From positions 310,001-374,000 of the forward strand of contig JACKCG010000003.1 of assembly GCA_020634135.1 (NCBI GenBank): DNA of 64,000 nucleotides, given 5' to 3'. Shown piece by piece: positions 7,818 to 15,405 of the stretch. Under the pieces are notes generated by a model. It did not search any database. It was not told where the DNA came from and worked only from the letters and a program-made list of their open reading frames with translations. Origin of the DNA: Anaerolineaceae bacterium (GTDB lineage Bacteria; Chloroflexota; Anaerolineae; Aggregatilineales; Phototrophicaceae). How positions within the stretch are numbered: the first letter of the stretch is position 1; each line of letters opens with the position of its first letter. Both the position numbers and the translations under genes were made by a program.

Positions 7818-8936
7818 ATGACAAACCAAAACGATTCAGATTATCAAATACGCTTAACCAGTTTGTTATCTGCCGACACTCTAGGTTTGCTGACAACCAG
7901 CGGCAAAGACCTTATCAAACGCATTGGGATTGACGTAATTAGAGGTGTTGTCCTAGATGTACTTACGGGGCGAAATATTCGCAATTCGACTGAAATCCTG
8001 ACTCGTAGACGAATTGCAGCGCTTAATCTGGCGACTTTCCAGTTATTTCTACAGGGATCGAAGGATATTGATAATTTTATTGAAAGGTTGCCTTATATCG
8101 CTTCAGAGATATTAAGTGCAAGACGATTGAAGAAAGAAGAGCGTTGGTTGTCACAATGGATTCTTGGATTAACTGAGAAGGGTGTCCAAAATATCCTTCG
8201 TGATAACTACCAACTACTCGCAGAGTATCGAGACAGCTATATTGATACTTGTCGTGAGGTCGTTGCACAGCAATCTCTAGATTACGGTGAGTTAAGTGGT
8301 GATATTCATATTGGAACAGAGTTACAGATCAATATCAACTGGTTGTTTATGACTTATCTGCTGAATACAATTGGCTCTCAAACTCTTACGATTCGCGGAT
8401 CGGACAAATCCACATATGGCAAGCTATTTGAGAAACTTGTTTTGGGTTCTCTTTTACATGTAATGGGATTCGAGTTTCAAAAATCAGGTGAACTCGAAAA
8501 CATGACTCATGTTTTCTGGCTTTCATCTAATGATGATGATCGTGAGAGTGATGCAACCCTGCTTTATGAGGCAGGAAAAGGTGTTCGCTTCGACATTGGT
8601 TTTATCGGCAGGGGTAATACCGAAATCTCTCTTGACAAAGTCTCACGCTATAACCGTGAAATTCAGTTGGGACGTGAGAATTGGTTCATGGCAACTATGA
8701 TTGTTGTTGATCGGATTGGGGAAGGTAGCAGGATTCAAGAACTTGCCAATAAGATTGATGGTACTATTGTGCAGATGAGTGCTGGCTACTGGCCTCAGCG
8801 AGTTGCCCGAACACTAAAACAAGTTTTGGGATTTGAGCATCCACTGGTTACGATGGAACAATCTGAAGTTGGTGACTTTCTCAAAGAACAGATGCATGAT
8901 GTGCCATTGGAGGCTTTCATTGGTCTCACCGACTGA
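7818..8936 (+). CDS. putative type II restriction endonuclease, possibly CfrBI family
   Basis: This 372-residue protein follows the methyltransferase by 7 bases and shares its AT-rich composition, which marks it as the nuclease partner. The stretch YGKLFEKLVLGSLL and the downstream acidic/basic cluster remind me of CfrBI-type enzymes (site CCWWGG, N4-cytosine partner), but that is memory, not a search. A candidate catalytic cluster is D259 (RFDIGF), E269 and the D273-K274 pair (EISLDK); it is not a textbook PD-(D/E)XK spacing. The first 180 residues are helical and unassigned. If the match holds, it cuts unmodified CCWWGG DNA. Other type II families remain possible. Confidence 0.65.
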   Translation: MTNQNDSDYQIRLTSLLSADTLGLLTTSGKDLIKRIGIDVIRGVVLDVLTGRNIRNSTEILTRRRIAALNLATFQLFLQGSKDIDNFIERLPYIASEILSARRLKKEERWLSQWILGLTEKGVQNILRDNYQLLAEYRDSYIDTCREVVAQQSLDYGELSGDIHIGTELQININWLFMTYLLNTIGSQTLTIRGSDKSTYGKLFEKLVLGSLLHVMGFEFQKSGELENMTHVFWLSSNDDDRESDATLLYEAGKGVRFDIGFIGRGNTEISLDKVSRYNREIQLGRENWFMATMIVVDRIGEGSRIQELANKIDGTIVQMSAGYWPQRVARTLKQVLGFEHPLVTMEQSEVGDFLKEQMHDVPLEAFIGLTD

Positions 8937-9074
8937 AATGGGATAATTGCGAGATCAAGACCTTTGCACTTTAATGACGAAAGCTGCTCTACAAATCGCT
9001 TATTTCATGTCCACTAATGATGTCAATGTCATTCCACCTACCTTATCGTTTCGATACACTCGTTCTACCATTAC

Positions 9075-9103
9075 TTGGGCTGTAAATTCAGAGAACATAA
9101 TTA
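9075..9103 (+). promoter_or_regulatory. priA: candidate promoter for priA
   Basis: TTGGGC and TAATTA stand 17 bases apart about 45 bases before the priA ATG. The rest of the 213-base gap after the restriction gene shows no clear gene; its left part keeps the AT-rich character of the restriction-modification block. Confidence 0.35.
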
Positions 9104-9149
9104 CCTGGCGAGTGTGCCTTCCGCCCCGATTCTATGCTAGACTCAAAGC

Positions 9150-11945
9150 ATGATCACCTATGCTGAAGTCGCTATCAACGCGCCGGTACGCGCCACCTTT
9201 GACTACCACATCCCGGACTACCTGGATGGCCTGATTGCGCCCGGCCACCTGGTACAGGTTGCCTTCGGCACTGCCCAGCAGGTCGGCGTGGTGCTGGCGC
9301 TGCATGAATCCAGCCCGGTTCAGGTTACCAAACCTATCCGCGAACGGCTTGACCCGCGCCCGGTGCTGACGCCGCTCCAGATCGGCCTCGCCCGCTGGTT
9401 GAGCGAGACGACCTTCGCGCCACCGGGGGACTGTGTGTGGCTGTTCCTGCCGCCGGGGTTCGCCGGTCAGCGCGATATGCAGGTTACACTGGCAGATGAT
9501 GCGCTGCGTGAAGACCTGACGGAGCAGAAGCTCGTCAACCTGCTGCGGCGGCGCGGCACGCTCACCGGACGCCAGATCAACCAGGCTATTGCCGGGGATG
9601 ACTGGCAGAAGCCGCTCGAACGGCTGGCAAAAGCGGGTGTCGTGACGATTGAACGTGTGTTGGCCGCTCCCCGCACCCGCCCCAAACTCATCCAGACTGC
9701 CGGTTTAGCCATCCACCCTAACCAGATACCCCATATTGCCCGCCACCTGGGACGCCAGTCGCGGCGCGCCGATATTCTGGAAGTGCTGGCTGCGCTGCGG
9801 GATGAGCGCCCACCGGTTGCGTCTGTGCTGGATGCCGCCGAAGCCAGCCGGGGGCCGCTCGACAAGCTGGCCGAAGCCGGACTGGTGACGATTCATCGTG
9901 ACGAGCGCCCGCATACTGTCTCGCTCGCTATCCCGCGTGAGGCCGTCCCGGAAACGCTGGTTGATCTGCGCGACGGTCACAAGCAGCACCACATCCTGCG
10001 TGTGCTGGCGCGGGAATCCGAGCCGATTGATGTCAGCTGGATTTATGCCCAGACCGGCGCGACTCTTAATGACCTCAAACAATTGGAAGAAGATGGCCTG
10101 ATCTTTCTGGCCGAGAAGCAGACCTGGCGCGACTCGTTGGCCGAACGCGACTTCGTGCCAACCATCGCCCCGCCCCTTACACCGGAACAGGGGGCTGCCT
10201 GGGAGCAGGTCACGGCGGCGATTAAACGGTGGATGTGGGAAGCAGCGCCTCCCCAGGAAGGCAAGGAGCTGGCGGATAGCGGGCCTCAGCCGGATGTCTC
10301 TACCCCGGAAGGCAAAGACCCCCACAATTTTCTGCTGCATGGCGTGACTGGCAGTGGCAAGACTGAGATTTACCTGCGAGCGATTGACCTCACGGTGGCG
10401 CAGGGGCGCAGGGCCATTTTTCTCGTGCCGGAAATTGCCCTTACCGCCCAGATGGTGCGGCGGGTGGCGGCGCGTTTCCCCGGACAGGTGGCCGTTGTCC
10501 ACAGTGGATTGAGTGACGGTGAGCGTTATGACACGTGGCGACGCGCCCGTGATGGCCTGATTTCAATCGTGGTAGGGGCGCGTTCGGCGTTGTTCACGCC
10601 GCTGCCGGATGTCGGGCTGGTGATTCTGGACGAGGAACACGACCACAGTTACAAACAGTCACCGCCCATCGGAATGCCTTACTACCATGCCCGCGCCGTC
10701 GCTGAAGAAATGATGCGCCGCAACAACGGTGTGCTGATCCTGGGCAGTGCGACGCCCGACGTGGAAACGATGCACCGCGCCCTGTGGGGCGATATGCAGT
10801 TGATTCGCCTGCCGTCGCGTATCATGGGCCACCGTGAACGGATATTGGAGCAATCCGAGCGGGAAGGCGTGGCAGCCCGCTATCACCCGGCGGACGCCGA
10901 CGAAGCAGTGATGATTGACCTGCCGCCGGTGGAGGTGGTAGATATGCGCGGCGAACTGCGCGAAGGCAATACCAGCATTTTCAGCCGGGCGCTGCAAACA
11001 GCACTGGGCGACGTGCTGGCGAAGCGCGAACAGGTCATCCTCTATCTGAACCGGCGCGGCACATCCACTTATGTATTCTGCCGGGACTGCGGCTATGTGA
11101 CAACCTGCCCGCGCTGTGATACGCCGCTCACGTACCACCGGCATGGGGCGGCGCTGCGCTGCCATCGCTGTGACTACCAGACACCGCCGCCGGCAACCTG
11201 TCCGCAGTGTGGCTCAGGACGCATCAAATTTTTTGGGGCGGGGACACAGCAGGTTGAGCAGGCCCTCAATGAGATGTTCCCTGGTGTGCGGGCGCTGCGC
11301 TGGGACGCGGACACGGCCAGCAACGCAGCGGCACACGAGGCTTACCTGCACCGTTTTATGGAACGCGGGGCGGATGTGCTGATCGGCACGCAGATGGTCG
11401 CTAAGGGGCTTGACCTGCCGCTGGTGACGCTGGTCGGCGTGGTGAGCGCCGATATGGGGCTGGCGCTGCCGGACTTCCGCGCCGGGGAGCGGGTGTTCCA
11501 GTTGTTGACACAGGTGGCCGGGCGTGCCGGACGCGGGCTGTTGGGCGGCAAGGTCATTCTGCAAACCTACCAGCCGGGGCATTATGCCGTTGCCACCGCC
11601 TCAAAACATGATTACAACACGTTCTACGGGCGGGAAATCGCTTACCGCCGTGATATGGGCTACCCGCCGTTTCGTTCGCTCATCCGTGTGCTGTTTCGCT
11701 TCCCTACTGACACGCAGGCGAAGGCCGAGGCCGAACGCTGTGCCGCCCTCTTGCGGGGGCGCATCGCCAAACTCGATATGACCGGCACCGAGATGATTGG
11801 CCCGGCGCCCTGTTTCTTTAACCGTATCAACAATGTGTATCACTGGCATCTTTTCCTGCGCGGGCCGAATCCGGCGGCGGCATTCGCAGGTGTGGACATC
11901 CCACGTGGCTGGTACGTGGACATTGACCCGGTGGAGGTGCTGTGA
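9150..11945 (+). CDS. priA: primosomal protein N' (replication restart helicase PriA)
   Basis: A superfamily 2 helicase of 931 residues that reloads the replisome at stalled forks. The N-terminal DNA-binding domain begins YAEVAINAPVRATFDY. The helicase core has Walker A GVTGSGKT (398-405) and DEEH (494-497) followed by SYKQ, as in all PriA. A zinc-binding insertion carries CRDCGY, CPRCDT, CHRCDY and CPQCGS (about 650-690), and the C-terminal domain ends GWYVDIDPVEVL. It is longer than the roughly 730 of E. coli PriA. The extra length lies mainly in the region before the helicase (about 120-330) and in a charged, Pro/Gly-rich linker just before Walker A (about 368-393). The last 13 codons and the stop recur in altered form at 15286-15324, which marks this 3' end as one boundary of the metal island. 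Confidence 0.95.
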   Translation: MITYAEVAINAPVRATFDYHIPDYLDGLIAPGHLVQVAFGTAQQVGVVLALHESSPVQVTKPIRERLDPRPVLTPLQIGLARWLSETTFAPPGDCVWLFLPPGFAGQRDMQVTLADDALREDLTEQKLVNLLRRRGTLTGRQINQAIAGDDWQKPLERLAKAGVVTIERVLAAPRTRPKLIQTAGLAIHPNQIPHIARHLGRQSRRADILEVLAALRDERPPVASVLDAAEASRGPLDKLAEAGLVTIHRDERPHTVSLAIPREAVPETLVDLRDGHKQHHILRVLARESEPIDVSWIYAQTGATLNDLKQLEEDGLIFLAEKQTWRDSLAERDFVPTIAPPLTPEQGAAWEQVTAAIKRWMWEAAPPQEGKELADSGPQPDVSTPEGKDPHNFLLHGVTGSGKTEIYLRAIDLTVAQGRRAIFLVPEIALTAQMVRRVAARFPGQVAVVHSGLSDGERYDTWRRARDGLISIVVGARSALFTPLPDVGLVILDEEHDHSYKQSPPIGMPYYHARAVAEEMMRRNNGVLILGSATPDVETMHRALWGDMQLIRLPSRIMGHRERILEQSEREGVAARYHPADADEAVMIDLPPVEVVDMRGELREGNTSIFSRALQTALGDVLAKREQVILYLNRRGTSTYVFCRDCGYVTTCPRCDTPLTYHRHGAALRCHRCDYQTPPPATCPQCGSGRIKFFGAGTQQVEQALNEMFPGVRALRWDADTASNAAAHEAYLHRFMERGADVLIGTQMVAKGLDLPLVTLVGVVSADMGLALPDFRAGERVFQLLTQVAGRAGRGLLGGKVILQTYQPGHYAVATASKHDYNTFYGREIAYRRDMGYPPFRSLIRVLFRFPTDTQAKAEAERCAALLRGRIAKLDMTGTEMIGPAPCFFNRINNVYHWHLFLRGPNPAAAFAGVDIPRGWYVDIDPVEVL

Positions 11946-11950
11946 GGGCA
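11907..11950 (+). repeat. priA 3'-end repeat, left copy
   Basis: The end of priA from GGCTGGTACGTG through the stop codon is repeated at 15286-15330. The first 12 bases are identical. The remainder differs at about 7 of 27 positions up to the stop, several of them synonymous (GTG/GTC, CTG/TTG). The two copies lie in the same orientation and enclose the Fur / TetR / methyltransferase / CDF block. Confidence 0.75.
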
Positions 11951-11979
11951 GTTAACGGTTGAAAGTGCTCAGTTGAAGG

Positions 11980-12423
11980 TCAACCGCCTGGCTGCTTTCT
12001 GGCGCAGCGTTCACACAAGCCCTTGAGCGCCAGGTGATCCGCCCAGACTTCAAAGCCGTATGTATCGCGGATTTGCTGGAATACCGGGAAGAGGATGTCG
12101 GTGCTGATACTGAATACCTCCCCACAGGCCTGGCACAGCAGATGGTGATGGTGCGCTTCCCCCGCGATGCGGTACACCCGCCCGGTTTCGGCATCCATCT
12201 CTGAGGCGACCACCAACCCGACTTCAGTTAGAATATCCAGTGCCCGGTATATGGTAGACCGGTCAATCGTCGAATCCAGCAAATTGACCTTATTCTGAAT
12301 ATCGGACACTGTTGCGTGGCCTTGTAGTTCGCAGACCGCATCCAGCACAATAAGGCGCTGCGGTGTCACCCGGTAGCCTCTGGAATGCAGGGCCGCGATA
12401 TAATCCTTGCTCTCGTGACTCAT
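11980..12423 (-). CDS. Fur family metal-responsive repressor (Fur/Zur/PerR type)
   Basis: 147 residues with the family winged helix (RVTPQRLIVLDAV, then DRSTIYRALDILTEVGLV), the metal site region GEAHHHHLLCQACGEV and a second CERC near the C-terminus. The two CxxC pairs form the structural zinc site, and the HHHH cluster supplies regulatory ligands. Which metal it senses is open; the CDF exporter and His-rich proteins beside it suggest zinc. The ATG at 12421-12423 is used: AGGA lies upstream, and the ATG overlaps the TGA of the TetR-type gene (ATGA), so the two regulators are translationally coupled. A longer reading would run inside the tetR-like gene and is rejected. Confidence 0.88.
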   Translation of the reverse strand: MSHESKDYIAALHSRGYRVTPQRLIVLDAVCELQGHATVSDIQNKVNLLDSTIDRSTIYRALDILTEVGLVVASEMDAETGRVYRIAGEAHHHHLLCQACGEVFSISTDILFPVFQQIRDTYGFEVWADHLALKGLCERCARKQPGG

Positions 12424-13007
12424 GACGGTATCCTGTAGGCATCCCGTATCGCCGCCCGCTGAAGCTGCTGCAAAATCGCGGCGATGTCCTGAGGAGTATA
12501 TCCGGTGTGGTTGGTCAGCCACCAGTCCACCAACGCCAACTGCGCCCCGACGATATAAGTCGCCAGCACAGGAAGCGGGATGGTCGGCGGGGTATCCGGG
12601 AACGCGGCTTCAAGGCTGGTCGTCAGTACGCCGGTCATCTGCTCACGGATGCCGCGCATAATCACATGAAAATCCTTTGCGTTCCTGATCGCTAAATAGA
12701 TGAATTTCCCTTCGGAAAAACGATGCAGAAACGTAATCATCTCTGTTTGGGGCGTCGCGCTCAGAAGCTGCTCGCGGGAAAGCTGGCTCAGGTTCAGGCT
12801 GGTTGTAAAATCGGCGTGATGGTCGAGCAGCAGGTCGTCTTTGCTCTGATAATGCAGGTAAAACGTGGTGCGCCCCAGGTTCGCCCGGTCAGTGATGTCC
12901 TGAATCGTGATCTCGTCGTAGTCTTTCTCCCGGATGAGCCGAACGAGTGTATTCCGCAGCAGCTCCCGCGTGCGCTGCACCCGCCGGTCAACTTTTTCCT
13001 CGCTCAT
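12420..13007 (-). CDS. TetR/AcrR family transcriptional regulator
   Basis: 195 residues. The N-terminal 60 form the TetR DNA-binding domain: RTRELLRNTLVRLI, then the helix-turn-helix EITIQDITDRANLGRTTFYLHYQSK. The remainder is the ligand/dimer domain, with a C-terminal half of the type found in small Firmicutes/Chloroflexi TetR proteins (YIVGAQLALVDWWL). The start is the ATG at 13005-13007, preceded by GGAGGG at 5 bases. It is the first gene of a two-gene unit with the Fur-type repressor and is divergent from the His-rich methyltransferase, with an operator-like repeat in between. It may repress itself and the metal genes; the ligand is unknown. Confidence 0.88.
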   Translation of the reverse strand: MSEEKVDRRVQRTRELLRNTLVRLIREKDYDEITIQDITDRANLGRTTFYLHYQSKDDLLLDHHADFTTSLNLSQLSREQLLSATPQTEMITFLHRFSEGKFIYLAIRNAKDFHVIMRGIREQMTGVLTTSLEAAFPDTPPTIPLPVLATYIVGAQLALVDWWLTNHTGYTPQDIAAILQQLQRAAIRDAYRIPS

Positions 13008-13020
13008 CGGCCCTCCGATC

Positions 13021-13053
13021 CTGAACAATCTACCCGAAATGTTCAGTAGTGAA
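13021..13053. promoter_or_regulatory. candidate operator between tetR-like gene and His-rich methyltransferase
   Basis: CTGAAC (13021-13026) and GTTCAG (13041-13046) form a perfect 6-base inverted repeat 14 bases apart, and the right arm overlaps a second near-palindrome, TTCAGTAGTGAA. The site lies just upstream of the TetR-type gene start (13007) and 94 bases before the divergent gene. This is the usual place for TetR autoregulation. Confidence 0.45.
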
Positions 13054-13146
13054 TATATCATAGCATCTGATTAGTGCATGGCGGCTGTTTTTTCTATATG
13101 GTGAGAAGGTAAGTCTATTTGCTTTTCAGCCGTATAGGAGACTAAC

Positions 13147-14049
13147 ATGCACCATCACAATCCATCTGATACGCACTCGCATTCTACCAACAACCACCTT
13201 TTGCTGCTCGTGGCCGGGATCGGTATCCTGGGCGGTATTTACCTGCTGTCTTCGCAGGATTTGACGGTTACTGCCCTGGGCGGAATCGTGTTCATCCTGG
13301 CACACCTCGCTATTGCCGGGGGCGTTCTTTACCTGGGACGCGGCTTTATCCGGGGCGTAGTCCAACGACTGCATGGGGCTTCACCAGCCCACAGCCACAC
13401 CCATGACAATCTGGAAACGACGGGCGCGACAATCAGTTGGGCATACTTGTACGACATCCTGGTCAATCTGATTCTATTCGGCCAGGAGCGCAAAATGCGG
13501 GAAGCGACCATTACCCTGGCCCGTATCCAACCGGGTGAACGGGTTATAGATGTGGGCTGCGGCACGGGTACGCTGGCGATCACCGCCAAAAAGCGGGCCG
13601 CCGGGGCGCAGATACATGGCACGGATGCCGCACCGGAAATGATCGAAAGGGCACGAGAAAAGGCGCTGAAAGCGGGCGTGGAGGTGGATTTCCAGGCCGG
13701 ACTGGTAGAAGCGATTGATTTCCCCGCAAACACGTTCGACATCGTATTGAGCAGCCTCATGGTTCATCATTTGCCTCCTGATCTGAAGTCAAAAGCCTTC
13801 GCTGAGATTTTCCGGGTGTTGAAGCCGGGAGGCCGGTTGCTTATCGTGGATTTTGAACCGCCGCAGCGGGGACTCACCAGAACCGTCCTCTCTCTGTTTC
13901 TAGGGCAAGGCATGATGCAAATTGACAACAGCGCGATTCCACCGATGCTGACCGCGGCTGGCTTCGCCGGGGTGGAAAAGGGGGAAACAGAGCTACAGAT
14001 GGCGACCTATATCGCAGGACGCAAGCCTGCCGACTACACCACAGCATAA
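13147..14049 (+). CDS. His-rich membrane protein with SAM-dependent methyltransferase domain
   Basis: 300 residues in two parts. The first 90 hold a His-rich start (MHHHNPSDTHSHSTNNH), two membrane helices (about 18-36 and 41-63) and a second His patch (HSHTHD, 82-87). Residues 95-290 are a class I methyltransferase with motif I DVGCGTG (135-141), a GTDAAPEMIERA acidic loop and MVHHLP, and they resemble the UbiE/menG group. The His patches suggest binding of Zn, Ni or Co, which fits the divergent TetR/Fur pair and the CDF exporter downstream. The substrate is unknown; a membrane quinone or lipid, or a metalloid, are possibilities. TAGGAG lies 7 bases before the ATG. I do not know a described family with this exact architecture. 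Confidence 0.8.
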   Translation: MHHHNPSDTHSHSTNNHLLLLVAGIGILGGIYLLSSQDLTVTALGGIVFILAHLAIAGGVLYLGRGFIRGVVQRLHGASPAHSHTHDNLETTGATISWAYLYDILVNLILFGQERKMREATITLARIQPGERVIDVGCGTGTLAITAKKRAAGAQIHGTDAAPEMIERAREKALKAGVEVDFQAGLVEAIDFPANTFDIVLSSLMVHHLPPDLKSKAFAEIFRVLKPGGRLLIVDFEPPQRGLTRTVLSLFLGQGMMQIDNSAIPPMLTAAGFAGVEKGETELQMATYIAGRKPADYTTA

Positions 14050-14115
14050 CTGCAAATTGTCGCAACAGGCATTTTGAGACGGAATTTCTGCTACGCTGAT
14101 GGCATGACAAAAAGA

Positions 14116-14180
14116 GGTGTTACAGACTCAAGGGCGCGCGGCGGTGCATCCCTACATGCCCAGATTACCGGCGTAACACC
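14116..14180 (+). promoter_or_regulatory. structured 5' leader of the CDF exporter
   Basis: GGTGTTAC (14116-14123) and GTAACACC (14173-14180) are perfect 8-base complements that close a 49-base insert, which itself contains a GCAT/ATGC hairpin. The element ends 26 bases before the exporter ATG. It could be a metal-sensing leader or a terminator-less attenuator. I could not match it to the NiCo (czcD) riboswitch or another known class by eye. Confidence 0.4.
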
Positions 14181-14206
14181 CTGCAATGCACGAGGAGAGA
14201 AATAGC

Positions 14207-15247
14207 ATGGCGCATTCTCATGACCATACCCACGATCATCCGCATCCGCATCCCCACTCGCATGACGAGGGCGGGAACATCATCAGCGTCATTGGCGCGG
14301 CGCTGCATCTGCCGGGGTTCGGGCGTACTCACAGTCACGGGTATGCTGACCTCGCCGCTGATACAGCGATCCATGATAATAATCTTGCCATTCGCACAAT
14401 CTGGCTGGCATTGGCGACACTGAGCATCACCACGATATTGCAGGTCGTCATTTACATTGCCAGCGGGAGTGTGGCTCTCCTGGCAGATACGGTGCATAAC
14501 CTGGGAGACGCGCTCAATTCAGTGCCGCTGCTGATCGCGTTCTATCTGGCGCGGCGGCTGGCGACACGCCGCTACACCTATGGTTTCGGGCGGGCAGAGG
14601 ATATCGCCGGAATCTTGATTGTAGTCTCCATCGCCTTTAGCGCGGGATATATCATGGTGGAGTCGATTCAGAAGCTTATCAATCCCCAGCCCTTAACCGA
14701 TCTTCCCTGGGTAGCCGCCGCTGCATTGATCGGTTTTGCTGGTAACGAATTGGTTGCGCTGATGCAGATTCGAGTCGGCAGACAGATTGGGTCAGATGCC
14801 ATGATCGCTGACGGGCAGCACGCTCGTGTGGATGGGCTGACCTCGCTGGCGGTGCTTGTCGCCGTGTTCGGCACCTGGGTCGGCCTGCCTGTTCTTGATC
14901 CTATCATTGGTATCGTGATCGCGGTGGCGATTATTGGGATCACCTGGAACGCCACAAAAGCTGTCTGGTATCGCCTGATGGATGCAGTTGATCCGGGCAT
15001 CATTGACCGGCTGGAACATGATGCCGGCCATATTGAGGGCGTGCGGCAGGTCAGGGGGTTACGAGCGCACTGGGTCGGCCATCGCCTGTATGCTGAAATG
15101 GTGATTGAGGTGGACGCTGCGTTGTCCCTGGTTGAAAGCCGTACAATGGTGGACCATGTCCAGCAGGCAGCCCGGCAGGCTGTTCCCCATCTTGGCGAAC
15201 TGAATGTCCAGATTGACCTGGCCGATACCGCAGACAGTCCAGAATGA
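14207..15247 (+). CDS. cation diffusion facilitator (CDF) metal exporter
   Basis: 346 residues; exports a divalent metal, most likely zinc, across the inner membrane by proton antiport. The N-terminus is very His-rich (MAHSHDHTHDHPHPHPHSHD), followed by six predicted membrane helices and a cytoplasmic C-terminal domain. The transport site is the HD-HD type: HNLGD (His97, Asp101) in helix 2 and HARVD in helix 5, which in characterised families goes with zinc/cadmium. I use the ATG at 14207, 9 bases after GAGGAG; an ATG at 14186 would add 7 residues but has no site. It follows the His-rich methyltransferase by 157 bases, with a structured leader. Its stop overlaps the first base of a displaced priA tail. 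Confidence 0.93.
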   Translation: MAHSHDHTHDHPHPHPHSHDEGGNIISVIGAALHLPGFGRTHSHGYADLAADTAIHDNNLAIRTIWLALATLSITTILQVVIYIASGSVALLADTVHNLGDALNSVPLLIAFYLARRLATRRYTYGFGRAEDIAGILIVVSIAFSAGYIMVESIQKLINPQPLTDLPWVAAAALIGFAGNELVALMQIRVGRQIGSDAMIADGQHARVDGLTSLAVLVAVFGTWVGLPVLDPIIGIVIAVAIIGITWNATKAVWYRLMDAVDPGIIDRLEHDAGHIEGVRQVRGLRAHWVGHRLYAEMVIEVDAALSLVESRTMVDHVQQAARQAVPHLGELNVQIDLADTADSPE

Positions 15248-15324
15248 ATCCAGCATCACCTGATGATCGGGTGGTTGAAGGGATTGGCTGGTACGTGAAT
15301 ATTGACCGGGGAGAGGTCTTGTGA
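15247..15324 (+). pseudogene. displaced fragment of a priA 3' end
   Basis: Read in frame from 15247, the DNA encodes 25 residues and a stop. The last 12 are GWYVNIDRGEVL, against GWYVDIDPVEVL at the end of the intact PriA (11945). NPA at the start also lines up, at the same distance, with NPA in PriA. No start codon or remaining helicase sequence precedes it, because it begins exactly where the CDF gene ends. It is a remnant of a diverged priA allele, and it marks the right boundary of the island that begins after the real priA. Confidence 0.75.
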
Positions 15325-15345
15325 GGGGCAGGCGCTCTCGCATGT

Positions 15346-15383
15346 TAGCCAGTTAGCATCGCAGGATTTCAGCTAACTGGCTA
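15346..15383. terminator. 12-bp hairpin between convergent CDF and cysteine-synthase genes
   Basis: TAGCCAGTTAGC (15346-15357) and GCTAACTGGCTA (15372-15383) are perfect complements around a 14-base loop. There is no T-run, but the place between two convergent genes fits a two-way terminator or a transcript-end stabiliser. Confidence 0.55.
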
Positions 15384-15405
15384 TCGAGCTATCCGGCCAA
15401 CCCGC

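Noticed and set aside
8947..9153. A 68-codon frame between the restriction gene and priA
   Set aside because: It starts with TTG without a ribosome site, overlaps the priA start, has no family signs and lies in the leader region.
14116..14206. NiCo (czcD) riboswitch upstream of the CDF gene
   Set aside because: The 8-bp closing stem is clear, but I could not find the conserved core sequence of that class; kept only as an unnamed structured leader.
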